Positions 61,380 through 64,000 of a stretch of DNA of 64,000 nucleotides are shown here, one piece after another. Origin of the DNA: Actinacidiphila sp. DG2A-62 (GTDB lineage: Bacteria; Actinomycetota; Actinomycetes; Streptomycetales; Streptomycetaceae); the NCBI RefSeq assembly GCF_035825295.1, contig NZ_JAYMGI010000002.1, positions 5,137,501 to 5,201,500 on the forward strand, written 5' to 3'. The position numbers were made by a program, and so were the translations under genes. The notes below the pieces were generated by a model. It did not search any database. It was not told the origin of the DNA and saw only the letters and a list, made by a program, of their open reading frames with translations. Numbering within the stretch: position 1 is the stretch's first letter; every line of letters begins with the position of its first letter.

Positions 61380-61409
61380 CTTACTCTGGAGTAAGTTTAC
61401 CGGCGGTAA
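61380..61409. promoter_or_regulatory. Two adjacent inverted repeats, probable TetR operator pair
   Basis: CTTACTC (61380-61386) and GAGTAAG (61389-61395) with a 2-nt centre, then TTACC (61397-61401) and GGTAA (61405-61409). Together they fill a 30-nt segment 11 nt before the fabG4 start and about 80 nt before fadA2, a classical position for a repressor acting on both. Confidence 0.65.
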
Positions 61410-61490
61410 GGCTACTGGTGAGTCGCCGCTCCGGCCAAGAGACCGCCCTTCAGGCCCCCTCGGACCGCCCGACCACTTACGGAGGAGCGC

Positions 61491-62780
61491 ATGCAGTCCG
61501 CCCAGACCGTTCGACGGGTCGCCGTGATCGCCGGCAACCGGATCCCCTTCGCCCGCTCCGACGGGCCCTACGCCACCGCGTCCAACCAGGAGATGCTCAC
61601 CGCCGCGCTGGACGGCCTCGCGGTGCGCGCCGGGCTCTCCGGCGAGCGGCTCGGCGAGTTCGCGGCCGGCGCGGTGCTCAAGCACGCCCGCGACTTCAAC
61701 CTCGCCCGCGAGACCGTGCTCGGCTCGGTGCTCGCGCACGACACCCCCGCGTACGACGTCCAGCAGGCGTGCGGCACCGGCCTGCAGGCGGTGTTCGCGG
61801 TCGCCGCCAAGATCGCGCTCGGCGTGATCGACGCGGGGATCGCCGGCGGCGCCGACACCGCGAGCGACGCGCCGCTGGGCGTCAACGACGAACTGCGCCG
61901 CACCCTGCTGGCCGCGCGCCGGGCCCGCGGATTGGGCGGCCGGGTGCGCGCGCTGGCCGGTGTGCGGCCCCGGCACCTGGTCCCGGACATCCCGCGCAAC
62001 GCCGAGCCGCGCACCGGCCTGTCGATGGGCGAGCACGCGGCGCTCACCGCCGAGCGGTGGGGCATCACCCGCGCGGCCCAGGACGATCTGGCCGCGGCCA
62101 GCCACCAGCGCCTCGCCGCGGCGTACGAGCGCGGCTTCCTCGACGAGCTGGTCACCCCCTTCCGCGGCCTGGAGCGCGACCAGAACCTGCGGCCGGACTC
62201 CACGCCCGAGCGGCTGGCCCGCCTCAAACCCGTGTACGGGGGCCCCGGCGGCACGATGACCGCGGGCAACTCCACGCCGCTCACCGACGGCGCGGCGGTC
62301 GTGCTGCTGGCGAGCGAGGAGTGGGCGGCGGCGCGCGGGCTCGAACCGCTGGCGTACCTCACCGCGTACGAGACGGCGGCGGTGGACTTCGTCGACGGCG
62401 ACGAGGGGCTGCTGATGGCCCCCGCGTACGCCGTGCCGCGGATGCTCGCGCGCGCCGGGCTCGACCTCGGCGACTTCGACTTCTACGAGGTGCACGAGGC
62501 GTTCGCGTCGCAGGTGCTGGCGACGCTGGCCGCGTGGGAGGACAAGGAGTTCTGCGAACGGCGGCTCGGGCTGGACGCCCCGCTGGGGCCGGTGGACCGG
62601 TCGCGGCTCAACGTCGTGGGGTCGTCGCTGGCCACGGGGCATCCGTTCGCCGCGACGGGCGCGCGGATCGTGGCGACGCTCGCGCGGCTGCTGGCCGAGC
62701 GGGACGCTCCCGGCCGCGGGCTCATCTCCATCTGCGCGGCCGGCGGCCAGGGCGTCACCGCGATCCTCGAACGCGCGTGA
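61491..62780 (+). CDS. fadA2: Acetyl-CoA acetyltransferase / thiolase (FadA2-like)
   Basis: 429 residues with ggaggagc before ATG. Thiolase with the active Cys in QQACGTGLQAVFAVAAKIALG, the NSTPLTDGAAVVLLASEEW dimer/CoA block, the HEAFASQVL His and the second Cys in ISICAAGGQGVTAILE. GSSLATGHPFAATGARIV is also present. It cleaves 3-oxoacyl-CoA or condenses acetyl-CoA. It is divergent from fabG4, as in mycobacteria (fadA2-fabG4-htdX). Confidence 0.9.
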   Translation: MQSAQTVRRVAVIAGNRIPFARSDGPYATASNQEMLTAALDGLAVRAGLSGERLGEFAAGAVLKHARDFNLARETVLGSVLAHDTPAYDVQQACGTGLQAVFAVAAKIALGVIDAGIAGGADTASDAPLGVNDELRRTLLAARRARGLGGRVRALAGVRPRHLVPDIPRNAEPRTGLSMGEHAALTAERWGITRAAQDDLAAASHQRLAAAYERGFLDELVTPFRGLERDQNLRPDSTPERLARLKPVYGGPGGTMTAGNSTPLTDGAAVVLLASEEWAAARGLEPLAYLTAYETAAVDFVDGDEGLLMAPAYAVPRMLARAGLDLGDFDFYEVHEAFASQVLATLAAWEDKEFCERRLGLDAPLGPVDRSRLNVVGSSLATGHPFAATGARIVATLARLLAERDAPGRGLISICAAGGQGVTAILERA

Positions 62781-62905
62781 CGCTCGCGCTGTGCGCTGCC
62801 CCCCTTCCCCCGGCCGCGCCGGCCCGCGCTTCGGCTCGCGCTGGGCGTCGCGCTCTTCCCGGGCTGCGCCCGTCCCTGCTTCGGCTCGGCGCTGGGCCTG
62901 TTTTT

Positions 62906-63061
62906 CAGGGGCGCGGGGAACTGCTCCCCCAGACTCCGTCCGGGGGTGCCCCCAGCAGCCCACCACCGGGCCGGTGGTCCGGAGCGATCCGATCTGCCCC
63001 TTCGGGGCGGTGGCGACCTTCCGCGCCGCGAGGGCTGGTCGCGCAGTTCCCCGCGCCCCTG
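62906..63061. repeat. Dispersed inverted repeat (copy 2) in the fadA2-fadD gap
   Basis: The left arm caggggcgcggggaactgc (62906-62924) and the right arm gcgcagttccccgcgcccct plus g (63041-63061) share the core of the element at 43206-43320. Between them is a second hairpin, ctcccccagactccgtccgg then gggtgccccca, another motif I recall from Streptomyces intergenic DNA. The gap 62781-63159 holds no gene. Confidence 0.8.
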
Positions 63062-63159
63062 GGGGGGCAAGGCCCGGCGTCGGCCCGACGCACAAACCCC
63101 TGCCCCTGCCGGCGCAGCGCCCAGCGCATTGCCGGACCAACCCTCGACCGGAGGTCGAC

Positions 63160-64000
63160 ATGCTGATACGCCACGTACGTCCGCCGGCGCAGCCCGTCGC
63201 GGGGGCGCCCGAGACCAGGCGCACCGCCGACCGGGTCGTGGAAGCCGCGGTGCCCGCGCTGGTGGAGCCGCCGCGCCGCGGCAGCCTGGGCGACATCCCG
63301 TACACGAACGCCGCGGAGGCCCCGGGGGACCCCGTGCTGGCCCGCAAGGACGACCACGGCGTCTGGCGCGACGTCAGCGCGCGCGCCTTCGCCGAGGAGG
63401 TCACCGCGCTCGCGAAGGGCCTGATCGCCGCCGGCCTGAAACCGGGCGACCGGCTCGCGATCATGGCGCGGACCACCTACGCCTGGACGCTGCTGGACTT
63501 CGCCGGCTGGGCGGCCGGCCTGATCACCGTACCGATCTACCCGACCAGCTCCGCCTCGCAGACCGCCTGGATCCTCGCCGACTCCGGCGCCGCCGCCTGC
63601 GCCGTGGAGAACGTCGAGCAGTCCCGCCTGGTCAGCGGGGTGCGCCGGGAGCTGCCCGGGCTGCGCGAGCTGTGGCAGATCGACGAGGGCGCGCTCGGCC
63701 GGCTCAGCGCGCAGGGCCGCGACCTGCCCGACGCGCTGGTCACCGCGCGGCGGCAGGCGCTGGGCCCGGACTCGGTGGCGACGCTGATCTACACCTCGGG
63801 CACCACCGGCCGCCCCAAGGGCTGCGTGCTGACCCACGGCAACTTCTTCGCCGAGGTGGACAACGCCGTCGAGCTGCTGCACCCGGTCTTCAAGACGGTG
63901 AGCACCGAGCCCGCCTCGACGCTGCTGTTCCTGCCGCTGTCGCACGTCTTCGGCCGGATGGTCGCGGTGGGCTGCCTGCGCGCCCGGGTGCGGCTCGGCC
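63160..64000 (+). CDS. Long-chain acyl-CoA synthetase (AMP-binding), 5' part
   Basis: The first 280 residues of an adenylate-forming enzyme; the rest is outside the window. ATG 63160 follows ggagg (63150-63154). DGVWRDVSARAFAEEVTALAKGLIAAGLKPGDRLAIMARTTYAWTL is the N-terminal lobe, and TLIYTSGTTGRPKGCVLTHGNF the P-loop. LFLPLSHVFGRMVAVGCL is the linker helix. The layout matches FadD15-type long-chain enzymes of actinobacteria. It extends the fatty-acid group started by fadA2, in the same direction. Confidence 0.92.
   Translation, partial: MLIRHVRPPAQPVAGAPETRRTADRVVEAAVPALVEPPRRGSLGDIPYTNAAEAPGDPVLARKDDHGVWRDVSARAFAEEVTALAKGLIAAGLKPGDRLAIMARTTYAWTLLDFAGWAAGLITVPIYPTSSASQTAWILADSGAAACAVENVEQSRLVSGVRRELPGLRELWQIDEGALGRLSAQGRDLPDALVTARRQALGPDSVATLIYTSGTTGRPKGCVLTHGNFFAEVDNAVELLHPVFKTVSTEPASTLLFLPLSHVFGRMVAVGCLRARVRLG

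Noticed and set aside
59631..63476. Leftward frame of 1281 residues across MaoC, FabG4, FadA2 and the fadD start
   Set aside because: It crosses several well-supported genes, has no recognisable domain and includes dispersed repeat DNA.

Overview
The window is a high-GC actinobacterial chromosome segment, almost certainly from Streptomyces or a close relative such as Kitasatospora or Streptacidiphilus. The evidence is strong G/C bias at third codon positions, frequent GTG starts, a BldN-type sporulation sigma factor beside an RsbN-type anti-sigma factor, a rex-hemACD operon behind a Rex operator, and the futalosine menaquinone genes next to cytochrome c maturation genes. Gene names and comparisons rest on motif recognition and memory; no search was run.

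Layout. 1-2325: 3' part of an rRNA operon (23S, 5S, terminator). 2354-9329: rightward metabolic genes (HAD phosphatase, MFS permease, AcuC-like deacetylase, phosphatase-like protein), a BdtA-type small DNA-binding protein, the 32-residue bS22-type protein, an epimerase and a lysophospholipid acyltransferase. 9361-13139: leftward rsbN, bldN and a HAD-IB phosphatase. 13215-19272: glutaredoxin-like protein, DEDDh exonuclease, then rex-hemA-hemC-hemD with 4-nt overlaps. 19397-22923: leftward YkuD-fold protein without its cysteine, hemB and argS. 23165-24934: class I lysS. 25370-32284: a 2217-residue secreted RHS protein and a small putative immunity gene. 32371-38450: leftward envelope block (DUF2637 protein, two DUF3558-like lipoproteins, LAGLIDADG endonuclease-like gene, SDR, small membrane protein). 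38745-43075: acyltransferase, unknown protein, hemL and a histidine phosphatase. 43668-49356: Tat lipoprotein of polysaccharide deacetylase type and the System II cytochrome c genes (TlpA/ResA-like, ccdA, resB, ccsB). 49392-57158: PLDc_N membrane protein, UbiD-like and MqnP genes, lipoprotein, rhomboid, UbiX-like gene, Lrp regulator, mqnE. 57261-64000: GNAT, DUF4229, TetR regulator, a MaoC/FabG4/FadA2 fatty-acid group and the start of a long-chain acyl-CoA ligase.

How it fits together. Tetrapyrrole synthesis (hemA, C, D, B, L), cytochrome c maturation and menaquinone synthesis share the window, and the hemACD operon is wired to NADH/NAD+ through Rex. BldN/RsbN adds a developmental switch. The fatty-acid group is divergently arranged around two inverted repeats that look like TetR-type operators.

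Data-quality caution. Five otherwise conserved genes carry one frameshift each, every one explained by loss of 1 or 2 bases in a short homopolymer or GC repeat, and two more genes may. This looks more like deletion-prone sequencing than real gene decay. The most interesting biology is the RHS toxin/immunity pair with its structured, possibly attenuating leader at about 25144-25282.
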